Assembly: GCF_030264295.1 (NCBI RefSeq)
Contig: NZ_CP127173.1
Span: forward strand, 7,137,501 to 7,201,500
Length of the DNA: 64,000 nt
Reading direction: 5' to 3'
DNA from: Amycolatopsis nalaikhensis
GTDB lineage: Bacteria; Actinomycetota; Actinomycetes; Mycobacteriales; Pseudonocardiaceae
Every line of letters begins with the position of its first letter. The first letter of the stretch is position 1. The notes below the pieces were generated by a model that was not told where the DNA came from, did no database searches, and worked only from the letters and a program-made list of their open reading frames with translations. The translations under genes and the position numbers were made by a program. Shown piece by piece: positions 17,283 to 26,408 of the stretch.

Positions 17283-17975
17283 GTGGAACTCTCCAACACC
17301 TTCACCGTGAACCTGCCCGTCGACGACGCGTGGAAGGTGCTGACCGACCTGCCGCGCGTCGCGCCGTGCCTGCCGGGCGCCTCGCTGCACAGCGTCGAGG
17401 ACGACGTCTACCGCGGCTCGGTGAAGATCAAGCTCGGGCCGGTCTCCGCGCAGTACCGCGGAACCGCGCGGTTCGCGGAGAAGGACGACCAGGCGCACCG
17501 CGCGGTGGTCCGCGCCGAAGGCAAGGACGCGGGCGGTCAGGGCAACGCCGCCGCGACGGTGACGATGAGCCTGGCCGAGCAGGGCACCGGCACCAAAGTC
17601 GACGTCCGCACCGAACTCGACCTCTCCGGCCGGGTGGCCCAGTTCGGCCGCGGAGTCATCGCCGACGTCACCGGCAAGCTGATCGGGCAGTTCGTGCGGC
17701 GCCTGGAGGCTGAGTTCGCGCCCGGCGCCGCCACCACCGACGGCCCGCGCGCGGCCACGAGCGACGACTCCGAAGCCGAAGCGCTCGACGTGTTTTCCAG
17801 CATGGGCGGCCTCATCGCCAAGCGTGCCCTGCCGGTGGTCGGCGGGTTGGTGGCCCTGCTGGCCGGGATCCTGCTGTTCCGCAACCGCGGCCGGAACAGC
17901 GGACCGCCCGTCGTGATCAACCTGTCGTTCCCGGTCCCCGTTGGCCGGATGAACCCCGAGGAGGCGGTCCGATGA
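17283..17975 (+). CDS. CoxG-like SRPBCC protein with C-terminal membrane anchor
   Basis: A 230-residue protein. Residues 1-150 form an SRPBCC/CoxG domain (TVNLPVDDAWKVLTDLPRVA, then LPGASLHSVEDD), the family of carbon monoxide dehydrogenase subunit G. CoxG anchors molybdenum hydroxylases to the membrane. Here a spacer rich in Asp/Glu/Thr is followed by one membrane helix (ALPVVGGLVALLAGILLF, about residues 180-197), matching that role. The GTG at 17283 was chosen because AAGGTGG precedes it; GTGs at 17274 and 17277 are alternatives. It is the first gene of the operon containing the three molybdenum hydroxylase subunits and probably recruits that enzyme to the membrane (inference). Confidence 0.78.
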   Translation: MELSNTFTVNLPVDDAWKVLTDLPRVAPCLPGASLHSVEDDVYRGSVKIKLGPVSAQYRGTARFAEKDDQAHRAVVRAEGKDAGGQGNAAATVTMSLAEQGTGTKVDVRTELDLSGRVAQFGRGVIADVTGKLIGQFVRRLEAEFAPGAATTDGPRAATSDDSEAEALDVFSSMGGLIAKRALPVVGGLVALLAGILLFRNRGRNSGPPVVINLSFPVPVGRMNPEEAVR

Positions 17976-19372
17976 CCGACGAGCTGATCCGCGAACCCGC
18001 GCTCTGCATCGGCGGCGACTGGGTCGCCGGGCACGGCGACGACAGCGAGGTGGACAACCCCGCCACCGAAGAGGTCACCGGCGTGGTGACCCAGGGGACG
18101 GACTTCGACGTCGAGGAGGCGATCAAGGCCGCGCGTGCCGCGTTCCCGAAGTGGGCGGCGACTTCCGTCCGGGATCGGGCCGCCGCGCTGCGCCGCCTGC
18201 ACGACGTCATCGCCGAGCGGGCCGACGTCTTCGCCGGCCTCGTCACCCGTGAGCAGGGTTCCGCGCCGCCGGTCGCGCGGAAGCTGCACGTCGACGTGCC
18301 GCTCGCGGTCATCGCCCGCACCGCCGACGCGCTCGAGGAGTTCCCCTTCCGCCGGCAGCGGGACAACTCGGTGATCCTGCGCGAACCGGTCGGGGTGGTC
18401 GCCGCGATCACGCCGTGGAACCTCCCGCTGCACCAGGTGGTCGTCAAGATCGTCCCGGCGATCGCGGCCGGCTGCACGGTCGTGCTCAAGCCCGCGGCCC
18501 TGACCCCGCTGACCGCCTTCGAGCTGGCGCGCGCCTTCCAGGCCGCCGGGTTCCCGCCCGGCGTGCTCAACCTGGTCACCGGCGGCGGGCGGGTGGTCGG
18601 GGACCTGCTCGCGCGCCACCCCGGCATCGACCACGTCTCGTTCACCGGCTCCACGCCCGTGGGCCGGCAGGTCGCCGCGGCCGCGGCGGAAACCGTCAAG
18701 GGCGTCACCCTGGAGCTCGGCGGCAAGTCCGCGAGCGTGGTGCTGTCGGACGTGTCCGACGAGCTGCTGGCCAAGGCGGTGAAGGTGACCGTCGCCAACT
18801 GCTTCCTCAACGGCGGCCAGACCTGCACGGCGTTGTCCCGCCTCATCGTCCCGGCTTCCCGGCTCACCCAGGTCGAAGAGCTCGCCGCCGCCGCGGCGGC
18901 GAAGTACGTGCCCGGCCAGCGGCTCGGCCCGCTGATTTCGGCCGGGCAGCGCAAGGAGGTGCAGAGCTTCCTCGAGCCGCGGGGCGCGAAGCTCGTCAGC
19001 GGGACCTTCCCGGTGCCGGAGAAGGGCTACTTCGTCACCCCGGCGGTGTTCAGCGACGTCGACCCGGCTTCGCGGCTCGCGCGGGAAGAGATCTTCGGCC
19101 CCGTGCTGTCGATCCTGGCCGCCGACTCCGATGACCACGCGATCGAGCTGGCCAACGATTCGATCTACGGGCTCGGCGGCGCGCTGTGGATCGAAGACAG
19201 CGAGCGGGCCCTCGACTGGGCGGCGCGGATCCGCACCGGCCAGATCGACGTCAACGCGGCCCCGTTCAACCCGCGGGCGCCCTTCGGTGGGTACAAGCAA
19301 TCGGGCGTCGGCCGGGAGATCGGTGACTACGGCATCGACGACGTCCTCGAGATCAAGGCGGTGCAGCTGTGA
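17972..19372 (+). CDS. NAD(P)-dependent aldehyde dehydrogenase
   Basis: A 466-residue ALDH-superfamily enzyme oxidising an aldehyde to an acid. Motifs are PWNLPLHQVVVKIVPAIAAG (cofactor), FTGSTPVGRQ, the general base Glu248 in TLELGGKS, and the nucleophile Cys285 in NGGQTCTAL. It is slightly shorter than typical (~480-500) because the N-terminal arm is short. It starts by ATGA overlap with the CoxG-like gene and ends in a GTGA overlap with the alcohol dehydrogenase, so alcohol to aldehyde to acid oxidation by the two partners is likely. The acid could then be activated by the CoA ligase upstream (inference). Confidence 0.88.
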   Translation: MTDELIREPALCIGGDWVAGHGDDSEVDNPATEEVTGVVTQGTDFDVEEAIKAARAAFPKWAATSVRDRAAALRRLHDVIAERADVFAGLVTREQGSAPPVARKLHVDVPLAVIARTADALEEFPFRRQRDNSVILREPVGVVAAITPWNLPLHQVVVKIVPAIAAGCTVVLKPAALTPLTAFELARAFQAAGFPPGVLNLVTGGGRVVGDLLARHPGIDHVSFTGSTPVGRQVAAAAAETVKGVTLELGGKSASVVLSDVSDELLAKAVKVTVANCFLNGGQTCTALSRLIVPASRLTQVEELAAAAAAKYVPGQRLGPLISAGQRKEVQSFLEPRGAKLVSGTFPVPEKGYFVTPAVFSDVDPASRLAREEIFGPVLSILAADSDDHAIELANDSIYGLGGALWIEDSERALDWAARIRTGQIDVNAAPFNPRAPFGGYKQSGVGREIGDYGIDDVLEIKAVQL

Positions 19373-20481
19373 CGGACGGCTACCAGGTGGAGGTCGACGC
19401 GCTCGTGCTGCGTTCGGCGGAGAAACCGATGGAGGTCGAGCGGATCCGGCTGCGGGACGTGGGCCCGGGTGACGTCCGGGTCCGCATCGACGCGACCGGG
19501 GTGTGCCACTCGGACCTTTCGCTGGCCCGCGGTGTACTGGCCCAGCAACTGCCCGCCGTGCTGGGGCACGAGGCGTGCGGAACGGTCTTGGAGACCGGCT
19601 CGGACGTCACCGGTCTGCGCGAAGGCGACCGCGTCATCCTGCTGTGGATCACCCCGTGCGGCCACTGCGCCAGCTGTGCGCGCGACGAGCCGCACCTGTG
19701 CGTCACCGGCTCGGCGCGCGGAGCCGAGCCGTACGCGCTGGACTCCTCGGGAGCACCGGTCTACCCGGGACTGACCGTGGGCTCGTTCGCCGAGCAGACC
19801 GTCGTCCCGGCCGCGGCCGCGGTCAAGGTCCCCGACGACATCAGCACCGCCGACGCGGCGCTGCTGGGCTGCGCCATCACCACCGGCGTCGGCGCGGTGA
19901 CGAAGACCGCCGCGGTCACCCCCGGTTCCTCGGTGCTGGTCGTCGGCCTGGGCGGCGTCGGCCTGGCGGCGGTGCAGGGTGCCCGGCTCGCCGGTGCCGC
20001 GAACGTGATCGCGGTGGACCGCAACCCCGAAAAGGCGGACCTGGCCGTGCGGCTCGGCGCGCACCACTTCGTGCCGGCGGACGACGACACCAAGAAGACC
20101 GTCCGCGCGCTCACCGGCAAGCAGGGCGTCGACTTCGCCTTCGACTGCGTCGGCTCGGCCCGCACGATCCGCGACGCCTGGGGGATGACCCGCCGCGGCG
20201 GCACGGCGTGCGTCGTCGGCATCGGCGGCAAGGACGACCAGGTCAGCTTCAGCGCCCTCGAGCTGTTCCACTTCGCCCGCACCCTGGTCGGGTGCGTCGC
20301 CGGGTCGCTGGACGCCGCCCGCGACCTCCCGCGCTACTTCGAGCACCTCCGCGAAGGTCACCTCGACCTCGCGGCCATGGTGACCGGTCACGGCCGGCTG
20401 TCCGATGTGGAGAAAGCACTCGCGGAAATGGCCGAAGGGCGGGGAATCCGCACCCTCGTCGTGCCCGGGGGCGCACGATGA
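19369..20481 (+). CDS. Zinc-dependent alcohol dehydrogenase (MDR family)
   Basis: A 370-residue medium-chain dehydrogenase. The catalytic zinc is bound by Cys46 (ATGVCHSDLSLARG) and the GHEACGTV histidine/glutamate pair; the structural zinc is bound by the four cysteines in CGHCASCARDEPHLC. The cofactor fold reads VLVVGLGGVGLAAVQGA, and the strand ending VIAVDRNPEK carries an acidic residue, favouring NAD over NADP. It resembles aryl-alcohol/S-(hydroxymethyl)mycothiol-type class III enzymes. GTG start overlaps the ALDH stop; its stop overlaps the next ATG. It should convert an alcohol intermediate to the aldehyde used by the ALDH. Confidence 0.88.
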   Translation: MTDGYQVEVDALVLRSAEKPMEVERIRLRDVGPGDVRVRIDATGVCHSDLSLARGVLAQQLPAVLGHEACGTVLETGSDVTGLREGDRVILLWITPCGHCASCARDEPHLCVTGSARGAEPYALDSSGAPVYPGLTVGSFAEQTVVPAAAAVKVPDDISTADAALLGCAITTGVGAVTKTAAVTPGSSVLVVGLGGVGLAAVQGARLAGAANVIAVDRNPEKADLAVRLGAHHFVPADDDTKKTVRALTGKQGVDFAFDCVGSARTIRDAWGMTRRGGTACVVGIGGKDDQVSFSALELFHFARTLVGCVAGSLDAARDLPRYFEHLREGHLDLAAMVTGHGRLSDVEKALAEMAEGRGIRTLVVPGGAR

Positions 20482-21272
20482 AGGTCGGTGCGCTGAACGT
20501 CGAACCGGTCTACGACGGCTACGGCCGGGAACCGGCCCGCGAAGTGCTCACCCGGCCTGGGGTTTCCGACGCTTGGGCGTGCCACGAGCACCTGCTCGAC
20601 GAGGCGGGCCGGCTGCGCCTGGAACTCGGCGGGTTCCTCGTCCGCACCGGCGACCGCGTCATCCTGGTCGACGCCGGTGTCGGGACGATCGACAACGACA
20701 AGTACCACGGCGGGCAGTTCCTCGAGAGCTTGCGCGGGCTCGGCGTCGAGCCCCGGGACGTCACCGACGTCGTGTTCACCCACCTGCACTTCGACCACGT
20801 GGGGTGGGCCACGAAGAAGGGCCGGGTCGTCTTCCCGGACGCGACCTACCGCGTCCACCGCGCGGACTGGGCGCACTTCGTGGAGAGTCCGGAGGCCGAC
20901 CCCGGCGCGGTGCGCAAGCTGTCCCCGCTCACCGAGCGGCTGGAAACGTTCGAGTACGACACGACCCTCGCGCCCGGCTTCGACGTCCGCCACCTGCCCG
21001 GGCACACCCCGGGCACCGCGGTCTACGTCGTCTCCAGCTGGGGAGAGCGGGCGCTGCTGCTCGGCGACGTCGCCCACTCGCCCGTCGAACTCACGGACCC
21101 GACGTGGGAAGCCGTGTTCGACCTCGACCCGGTGGCCGCCCGCAAGGTGCGCGCGGACCTCGTCCGGAGCGCCATCGACCGGCCCGATCTGCTGGCCGCC
21201 GCGCACTTCCCTCCCGGCCGGCTGATCACAGTGGACGGCGAGCGCCGGTTCACCCCACTCGAAAAGGAATGA
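20478..21272 (+). CDS. MBL-fold metallo-hydrolase
   Basis: A 264-residue metallo-beta-lactamase-fold hydrolase. Metal ligands appear in THLHFDHVGWA (HxHxDH), in the second histidine of LPGHTPG, in LLLGDVAHS, and in the late His of AAAHFPPGRL. This arrangement suits a two-zinc esterase, lactonase or thioesterase of the AHL-lactonase-like branch. In the operon it could open a lactone or hydrolyse a CoA ester (inference). ATG 20478 overlaps the alcohol dehydrogenase stop. No signal peptide, so cytoplasmic. Confidence 0.82.
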   Translation: MKVGALNVEPVYDGYGREPAREVLTRPGVSDAWACHEHLLDEAGRLRLELGGFLVRTGDRVILVDAGVGTIDNDKYHGGQFLESLRGLGVEPRDVTDVVFTHLHFDHVGWATKKGRVVFPDATYRVHRADWAHFVESPEADPGAVRKLSPLTERLETFEYDTTLAPGFDVRHLPGHTPGTAVYVVSSWGERALLLGDVAHSPVELTDPTWEAVFDLDPVAARKVRADLVRSAIDRPDLLAAAHFPPGRLITVDGERRFTPLEKE

Positions 21273-21274
21273 CC

Positions 21275-22039
21275 ATGGATCTTCAGCTCCGCGGCAAGAA
21301 CGTCCTCGTCACCGGCGCCGGACAAGGACTGGGCCGGGCGATCGGGCTCGCGTTCGCCGGCGAAGGCGCCAACGTCGCCTTCCACTACAACTCCTCCGCC
21401 GACGGCGCCGAGGAGGGCGCCAAGGAAGCCGCGGCCCTGGGTGTCAAGGCGATCGCCGTCGGCGCGAACCTTCGGGACGGCGAGTCGGTGACGCGGGCGG
21501 TGGCCGAGGTCGCCGACCAGCTGGGCTCGATCGACGTGCTGGTCAACAACGCGGCCGCGACCCAGAGCAAGCCGTTCCTCGAAACCACCGAAGAGGACTG
21601 GGCACCGCAGATCGGCGTCACCGTGGCCGGCACGCTGCGGGTCACCCAGGCGGTGGTGCGGCACATGGCCGGCAACGGCGGCGGGTCGATCGTCAGCCTG
21701 ATGGGCGACTCCGGCCGCGTCGGGGAATCGCGGCTCCTGGTCACCGCCACCACCCGTGCCACCACCGTCGGCCTGACCAAGTCGCTGGCCAAGGAGCTGG
21801 CGCGGCACCAGATCCGCGCGAACGCCGTGTCGATCGCCCTCGTCCGGACCCAGAGCCTGGACGCGCACACCGGCAACGCCGACGAAGCCAAGATGAAGAA
21901 GATCCTCGCCGCCTACCCGCTGCGCCGCCTCGGCACGCCCGCGGACATCACGCCGACCATCCTGCTGCTGGCTTCGCCGCTGTCGTCCTGGACCACGGGG
22001 CAGATCGTGTCGGTCAACGGCGGGTACACGATGCCATGA
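21275..22039 (+). CDS. Atypical short-chain dehydrogenase lacking the YxxxK pair
   Basis: A 254-residue protein with a clear SDR fold: cofactor loop TGAGQGLGRAIG (residues 14-25), NNAA at the fourth strand, and an SDR-type C-terminus ending VSVNGGYTMP. The catalytic Tyr and Lys are replaced: by alignment with the usual YSATK segment the positions are Thr157 and Arg161 (LLVTATTRATT), and the catalytic Ser region reads SLMGDSG. It may not be a standard alcohol dehydrogenase and could be a non-redox or altered-chemistry enzyme. It follows the MBL hydrolase by 2 bases and overlaps the next gene (ATGA). Family is certain; activity is open. Confidence 0.82.
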   Translation: MDLQLRGKNVLVTGAGQGLGRAIGLAFAGEGANVAFHYNSSADGAEEGAKEAAALGVKAIAVGANLRDGESVTRAVAEVADQLGSIDVLVNNAAATQSKPFLETTEEDWAPQIGVTVAGTLRVTQAVVRHMAGNGGGSIVSLMGDSGRVGESRLLVTATTRATTVGLTKSLAKELARHQIRANAVSIALVRTQSLDAHTGNADEAKMKKILAAYPLRRLGTPADITPTILLLASPLSSWTTGQIVSVNGGYTMP

Positions 22040-24378
22040 CGGCGACCGAGCAGACCCACGCGGAGCCCGGCGACGGCCGCGCGGTCGGACGGACCGTCCG
22101 GCGCAAGGAGGACGCCCGGCTGCTGACCGGCCGCGGCCGGTACGTCTCCGACCTGCAGCTGCCGAGGATGCGGCACCTCGCGTTCCTGCGCAGCCCGTAC
22201 GGCCACGCCCGGATCAAGTCCGTCGACACCTCGGCCGCCTCAGGGGCGGCGCGAGCGGTCTTCAGCGGCGACCACCCCGCGTTCGCGGCGATCGGGCTGC
22301 GCGCCCGATCCGCACTGCCGTCCTATGTGGAGACCGAACAGCCGGTCCTGGCCCGGGACAAGGTGCGCTTCGCCGGGGAGCCGGTCGCCGTGGTGGTCGG
22401 CGACGACCGGTACCAGGCCGAGGATGCGCTCGAACTGATCGACGTCGACTACGAGCCGCTGCCGGCCACCGTCACCGCGTGGGCCGAACCGGCCGAGCCG
22501 CTGCACGCCGACGCGCCGGACAACGTCCTGCTGGAACGCACCTTCGACACCGGCGAGGTCCCGGATGCGCTGGCGCAGGCCCATTTCGTGGTCGAGCGGG
22601 AGCTGATCACCAACCGGCACGCGGGCAACCCGATGGAATGCCGGGCCGGGGCCGCGGTGTGGGACGGGGAACGCCTGACGTTCTGGTCCGGCACCCAGGT
22701 GCCCCACATCGTCCGTAACATGCTCGCCGAACTGCTCGGCGTCCCGGAGGGCACCATCCGGGTCATCGCCCCCGACGTCGGCGGTGGCTTCGGGGTCAAG
22801 GCCGTCCTCTACCCGGAGGACGTCGCCGTCTGCCTGGTCGCGCGGCAGATGCCGGGGACACCCGTGAAGTGGGTCGAAGACCGGGCCGAGCACCTGCTCG
22901 CCGCGACCCACGCCCGCGACCACCGGTACCGGCTCCGGGCCGGGTTCACCGCCGAAGGGACCCTGGTCGCCCTGGACGCCGACGTCACGTGCAACGTCGG
23001 GGCGTACTCGGTTTACCCGTGGACGGCGGGGATCGAGCCGCTCATGGCCGGCGGGCTCCTGTCCGGGCCGTACCGGCTGCAGCACTACCGCTGCACCGTG
23101 CGCGGCGTCGCGACGAACACAGCGCCGTCGGGGCCGTACCGCGGGGTCGCCCGCCCGGCGAGCGTCTTCGCGATGGAGACGCTGCTCGACGAGGCCGCTG
23201 TCCGCCTTGGACTGTCGAATTTGGACATTCGACGGCGGAACCTCATCACTGCCGCGGAGATCCCGTACCGGATGCCGTCGCGGCTGGTCGACGACTCCGG
23301 CTGGTACGGCGAATGCCTGGAGAAGGCGATCGCGACGATCGGGTACGAGGACTTCCTCGCCGAGCAACGGCGGCGCCGCGAGGAGGGCGAGAACCCGATC
23401 GGGCTCGGGATGGCCTGCTACAACGAGCTGACCGGCTTGGGCCGGGCCGCCGCCGCGGGACCCAGGATGCCGTTCCGCACCGGCCACGACGCGTGCACGG
23501 TCCGGGTCGACCCCGACGGCCGCGTGACCGTCCTGTCCGGCGTGACGTCCCAGGGCCAGGGCTTGGAGACGACCGTCGCGCAGATCGTCGCGGACGCCGT
23601 CGGGGTGCGGTTCGAGGACGTCGAGGTGCGCATCGGCGACACCAACGAGTCCTTGTGGGGCTTCGGGGCGTTCTCGTCGCGGCAAGCGGTCATCGGCGGC
23701 GGCGCCGCACACCGCGCGGGGGAGACTGTCCGCGAGAAGGTCCTCCGGCTGGCGAGCGAGCTCTACGAAGTCGGCGTCGCCGATCTGGAGGTCGCCGCCG
23801 GGGAGATCCGGGTCGTCGGCGACCCGAAACCCCTCGGGACGCTGGCCGAAGTCGCCCGGGTCGCCTACCTCGAGTCCCACCGCCTGCCGGAGGGCATCGA
23901 GCCGGGGCTGGAGGCGACGGAGTTCTACGACCCGATCCGCGGCGCGTTCGCGGCGGGCGCGCAGGCCGCGGTCGTCGAGGTCGACCGGGCGACGGGTGCG
24001 CTGCGGATCCTGAAGTGGGTGTGCGTCGAGGACGCCGGGACGGTGATCAACCCGCAGATCGTCGAGGGCCAGATCGCCGGTTCCATCGCCCAGGGAATCG
24101 GCGGCGCGCTGTACGAGCACCTGATCTACGACGAGGCCGGGAACCTGTCCACCGGCACGCTGATGGACTACCTCATGCCCACCAGCGCCGAGGTCCCGGA
24201 CCTCGTCATCGAGCACGTGTCACACCCCGCGGACAACCCGCTGGGCGTCCGCGGGGTGGGGGAGGGCGGCACCCTCGGCCCGAACGCCGTGCTGGCCGGA
24301 GCGCTGGCCGACGCGCTCGGGGTCCGGATCACGACACTGCCGCTGTCGCCCGCCGTGGTGTGGGAGGCCCTGCGATGA
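22036..24378 (+). CDS. Molybdenum hydroxylase large subunit (xanthine dehydrogenase/CoxL family)
   Basis: A 780-residue catalytic subunit that binds molybdopterin cytosine dinucleotide and hydroxylates a C-H bond or oxidises an aldehyde using water. Domain a/b begins RTVRRKEDARLLTGRGRYV. Mo-cofactor motifs are APDVGGGFGVKAVLYPED, SGPYRGVARPASVFAME and, near the end, VGEGGTLGPNAVLAGALADA, whose Glu is the family catalytic base. The CO dehydrogenase active-site loop (AYRCSFR) is absent, so CO is not the substrate. Partner FAD and Fe-S subunits follow at 25111 and 25926, with an enoyl-CoA hydratase between. Natural substrate unknown; an aromatic or heterocyclic acid is plausible. Confidence 0.88.
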   Translation: MTATEQTHAEPGDGRAVGRTVRRKEDARLLTGRGRYVSDLQLPRMRHLAFLRSPYGHARIKSVDTSAASGAARAVFSGDHPAFAAIGLRARSALPSYVETEQPVLARDKVRFAGEPVAVVVGDDRYQAEDALELIDVDYEPLPATVTAWAEPAEPLHADAPDNVLLERTFDTGEVPDALAQAHFVVERELITNRHAGNPMECRAGAAVWDGERLTFWSGTQVPHIVRNMLAELLGVPEGTIRVIAPDVGGGFGVKAVLYPEDVAVCLVARQMPGTPVKWVEDRAEHLLAATHARDHRYRLRAGFTAEGTLVALDADVTCNVGAYSVYPWTAGIEPLMAGGLLSGPYRLQHYRCTVRGVATNTAPSGPYRGVARPASVFAMETLLDEAAVRLGLSNLDIRRRNLITAAEIPYRMPSRLVDDSGWYGECLEKAIATIGYEDFLAEQRRRREEGENPIGLGMACYNELTGLGRAAAAGPRMPFRTGHDACTVRVDPDGRVTVLSGVTSQGQGLETTVAQIVADAVGVRFEDVEVRIGDTNESLWGFGAFSSRQAVIGGGAAHRAGETVREKVLRLASELYEVGVADLEVAAGEIRVVGDPKPLGTLAEVARVAYLESHRLPEGIEPGLEATEFYDPIRGAFAAGAQAAVVEVDRATGALRILKWVCVEDAGTVINPQIVEGQIAGSIAQGIGGALYEHLIYDEAGNLSTGTLMDYLMPTSAEVPDLVIEHVSHPADNPLGVRGVGEGGTLGPNAVLAGALADALGVRITTLPLSPAVVWEALR

Positions 24379-25100
24379 TCACCACCGAGGAGCAGGACGG
24401 CGTCGGGCTGATCCTGCTCGACCGCCACGGCAAGCGCAACGCACTCGACGTCGAACACCTCGACGGGCTGCGCGCGGCGGTCGAGAACTTCGCCGGCGCG
24501 GTCCGGGCGATCGTCGTGACCGGGGCCGGGACGAGCTTCTGCGCCGGTGCCGACCTCGGCGGTGTGTACGGCGACGGGTTCCGGACCGCGCTCTACGCCG
24601 CGCTGCGGGCCATCGTCGACGCACCGGTGCCGGTGATCGCCGCGGTCAACGGTCCCGCGATCGGGGCGGGCACGCAGCTCGCGATCGCCTGCGACTTGCG
24701 CGTCGCCGCCGACACCGCCGTCTTCGCCGTCCCGACGGCGCGCAACGGCCTCGCGGTGGATCCCTGGACCGTCCGGCGGCTCGCGTTGCTCGCGGGCGGC
24801 GGGCCGGCCCGCGCGATGCTGCTCGGAGCCGAGCGGCTGGACGCGCGACGCGCCCACGCCTGCGGTCTGGCCGACCGCCTCGGTTCGGTCACCGACGCCC
24901 GGGCCTGGGCCCACGAGATCGCGGAGTTCGCACCACTTTCGCTTCAGTACGCCAAGACCGCGCTGCGGTCGATGTTCGAGCCGCCGTCCTGGGAAACCCG
25001 GCTCGACCAGCTTTTCGATTCCTGCTGGAGCAGTGCGGACTTCGCCGAAAGCCGTCGCGCTCACGCCGAAAAAAGAGCCCCGCGATTCGAGGGGCGGTGA
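24375..25100 (+). CDS. Enoyl-CoA hydratase/isomerase family protein
   Basis: A 241-residue crotonase-fold protein. The oxyanion-hole segments are present (GTSFCAGADLGGV and NGPAIGAGTQLAIACD). The usual catalytic glutamate positions read TARNGLAVD, so the classical hydratase Glu pair is not obvious; isomerase, hydrolase or ring-cleaving activity is equally possible. It is inserted between the molybdenum hydroxylase large and FAD subunits with an ATGA overlap upstream, so its reaction is probably adjacent to hydroxylation in the same pathway and acts on a CoA ester made by the ligase. Confidence 0.82.
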   Translation: MITTEEQDGVGLILLDRHGKRNALDVEHLDGLRAAVENFAGAVRAIVVTGAGTSFCAGADLGGVYGDGFRTALYAALRAIVDAPVPVIAAVNGPAIGAGTQLAIACDLRVAADTAVFAVPTARNGLAVDPWTVRRLALLAGGGPARAMLLGAERLDARRAHACGLADRLGSVTDARAWAHEIAEFAPLSLQYAKTALRSMFEPPSWETRLDQLFDSCWSSADFAESRRAHAEKRAPRFEGR

Positions 25101-25110
25101 AAGGTCCGTC

Positions 25111-25929
25111 ATGAAATCCGCACCGTTCGACTACGTCCGGGCCGCCAGCGTCCGGGAAGCCGTGCAGACCCTGGCCGACGCGGCCGGCGACGGCAAGATC
25201 ATCGCCGGCGGGCAGAGCCTGGCACCCGTGCTGGCGCTGCGCATGGCCCGGCCCGAGGTGCTCGTGGACATCAACCGGATCCCGGGGCTGGCCACGATCG
25301 TGCCCGTCGACGGTGCCCTGCGGATCGGCGCGCTGGTCCGCCACGCGCGGCTGGTGGAGCAGACCGGGCACCCGATGCTGGCCGAGGCCGCCCGGTGGAT
25401 CGGGCACACGGCGATCCGCTCCCGCGGCACCACCGGCGGCAGCATTTCCCACGCGGACCCGGCCGCCGAGCTCCCCGTGGTCGCCGCGGCCCTGGAAGCC
25501 ACCATCCACATCGCGAGCCCCCGCGGTACGCGCACGAGTTCCGCGGGGGAGTTCTGCACCGGCGCTCTCGAGACCACGCTCGCCGACGACGAAATGGTCA
25601 CGGCGGTCGACATGCCGGTGCCCCAGCGGTGGGGATTCGCGGAATTCTCCCGTCGCCACGGTGACTTCGGGCTGGTCACCGTCGCCGCCGCCGAGGTCGA
25701 CGGCCACTGGCGAATCGCCATCGGTGGTGTCGGCAGCGTCCCCCTGCGCGTCCGGGAGGCCGAGCAGCTGCTGGACGCGGGTGCGCCGCCGGAGGAAGTC
25801 GCCGCGGCGGCCGCGGCCGCCACCACGCCGAGTTCCGACATCCACGCCTCGGCCGAGTACCGGCGAGCGATGACGGAGGAGTTCGTCCGCCGTGCCCTCG
25901 TCCAGGAGAAGGAGCGTGTCGCGGCATGA
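25111..25929 (+). CDS. Molybdenum hydroxylase FAD-binding subunit (CoxM-like)
   Basis: A 272-residue medium subunit. FAD motifs are IIAGGQSLAPVLALRMARP (about residues 31-49) and RGTTGGSISHADPAAELP (about 105-122). It passes electrons from the Fe-S subunit to an acceptor. The C-terminal domain is the CO dehydrogenase flavoprotein C-terminal type. Start ATG 25111 follows a 10-base gap after the hydratase; the stop overlaps the next ATG by 4 bases. Together with 22036-24378 and 25926-26408 it makes a complete heterotrimer. Confidence 0.88.
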   Translation: MKSAPFDYVRAASVREAVQTLADAAGDGKIIAGGQSLAPVLALRMARPEVLVDINRIPGLATIVPVDGALRIGALVRHARLVEQTGHPMLAEAARWIGHTAIRSRGTTGGSISHADPAAELPVVAAALEATIHIASPRGTRTSSAGEFCTGALETTLADDEMVTAVDMPVPQRWGFAEFSRRHGDFGLVTVAAAEVDGHWRIAIGGVGSVPLRVREAEQLLDAGAPPEEVAAAAAAATTPSSDIHASAEYRRAMTEEFVRRALVQEKERVAA

Positions 25930-26408
25930 AGGTGGAGTTCACGGTCAACGGTGATCGCCGGGACGTCGACGTCGAACCGCGGCGCACCCTCGCCGACGCG
26001 CTGCGCGAGGACCTGGGCCTCACCGGCACCCACGTCGGCTGCGAGCACGGTGTCTGCGGCGCCTGCACCGTGCTGGTCGACGGTGAGCCGGTGCGCGCGT
26101 GCCTGATGTTCGCCGTGCAGGCGGAGGGATCGTCGGTCACCACGGTGGAGGGCATGGCCGGGCCGGACGGCGGCCTGCACCCCCTGCAGGAAGCATTCTC
26201 GGCGCACCACGGACTGCAGTGCGGCTTCTGCACCCCGGGCATGCTGATGTCCGCGCTGGACTTGCTCACCCGCGAGGAGCGGCCGTGCCGGGCGCGGATC
26301 CGCGAGGAGATGTCGGGCAACATCTGCCGCTGCACGGGCTACGTCGGCATCGTGAACGCGGTCGAGGCGGCGGCGAACGAGCTGGCCACCGGACCGGAGC
26401 CCGCGTGA
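25926..26408 (+). CDS. Molybdenum hydroxylase 2Fe-2S subunit (CoxS-like)
   Basis: A 160-residue small subunit carrying both clusters. The N-terminal ferredoxin-type cluster uses CEHGVCGACTVLVDG plus the following RACL cysteine. The C-terminal helical cluster uses CGFCTPGM and CRCTGY. Length and spacing are normal for the family. It starts by ATGA overlap and its stop overlaps the next GTG. It transfers electrons from the molybdenum centre to FAD. Confidence 0.92.
   Translation: MKVEFTVNGDRRDVDVEPRRTLADALREDLGLTGTHVGCEHGVCGACTVLVDGEPVRACLMFAVQAEGSSVTTVEGMAGPDGGLHPLQEAFSAHHGLQCGFCTPGMLMSALDLLTREERPCRARIREEMSGNICRCTGYVGIVNAVEAAANELATGPEPA

Noticed and set aside
22036..26408. Carbon monoxide dehydrogenase (coxLMS)
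   Set aside because: The large subunit lacks the CO-specific AYRCSFR loop and the gene order (large, hydratase, medium, small) with alcohol/aldehyde enzymes points to another substrate.
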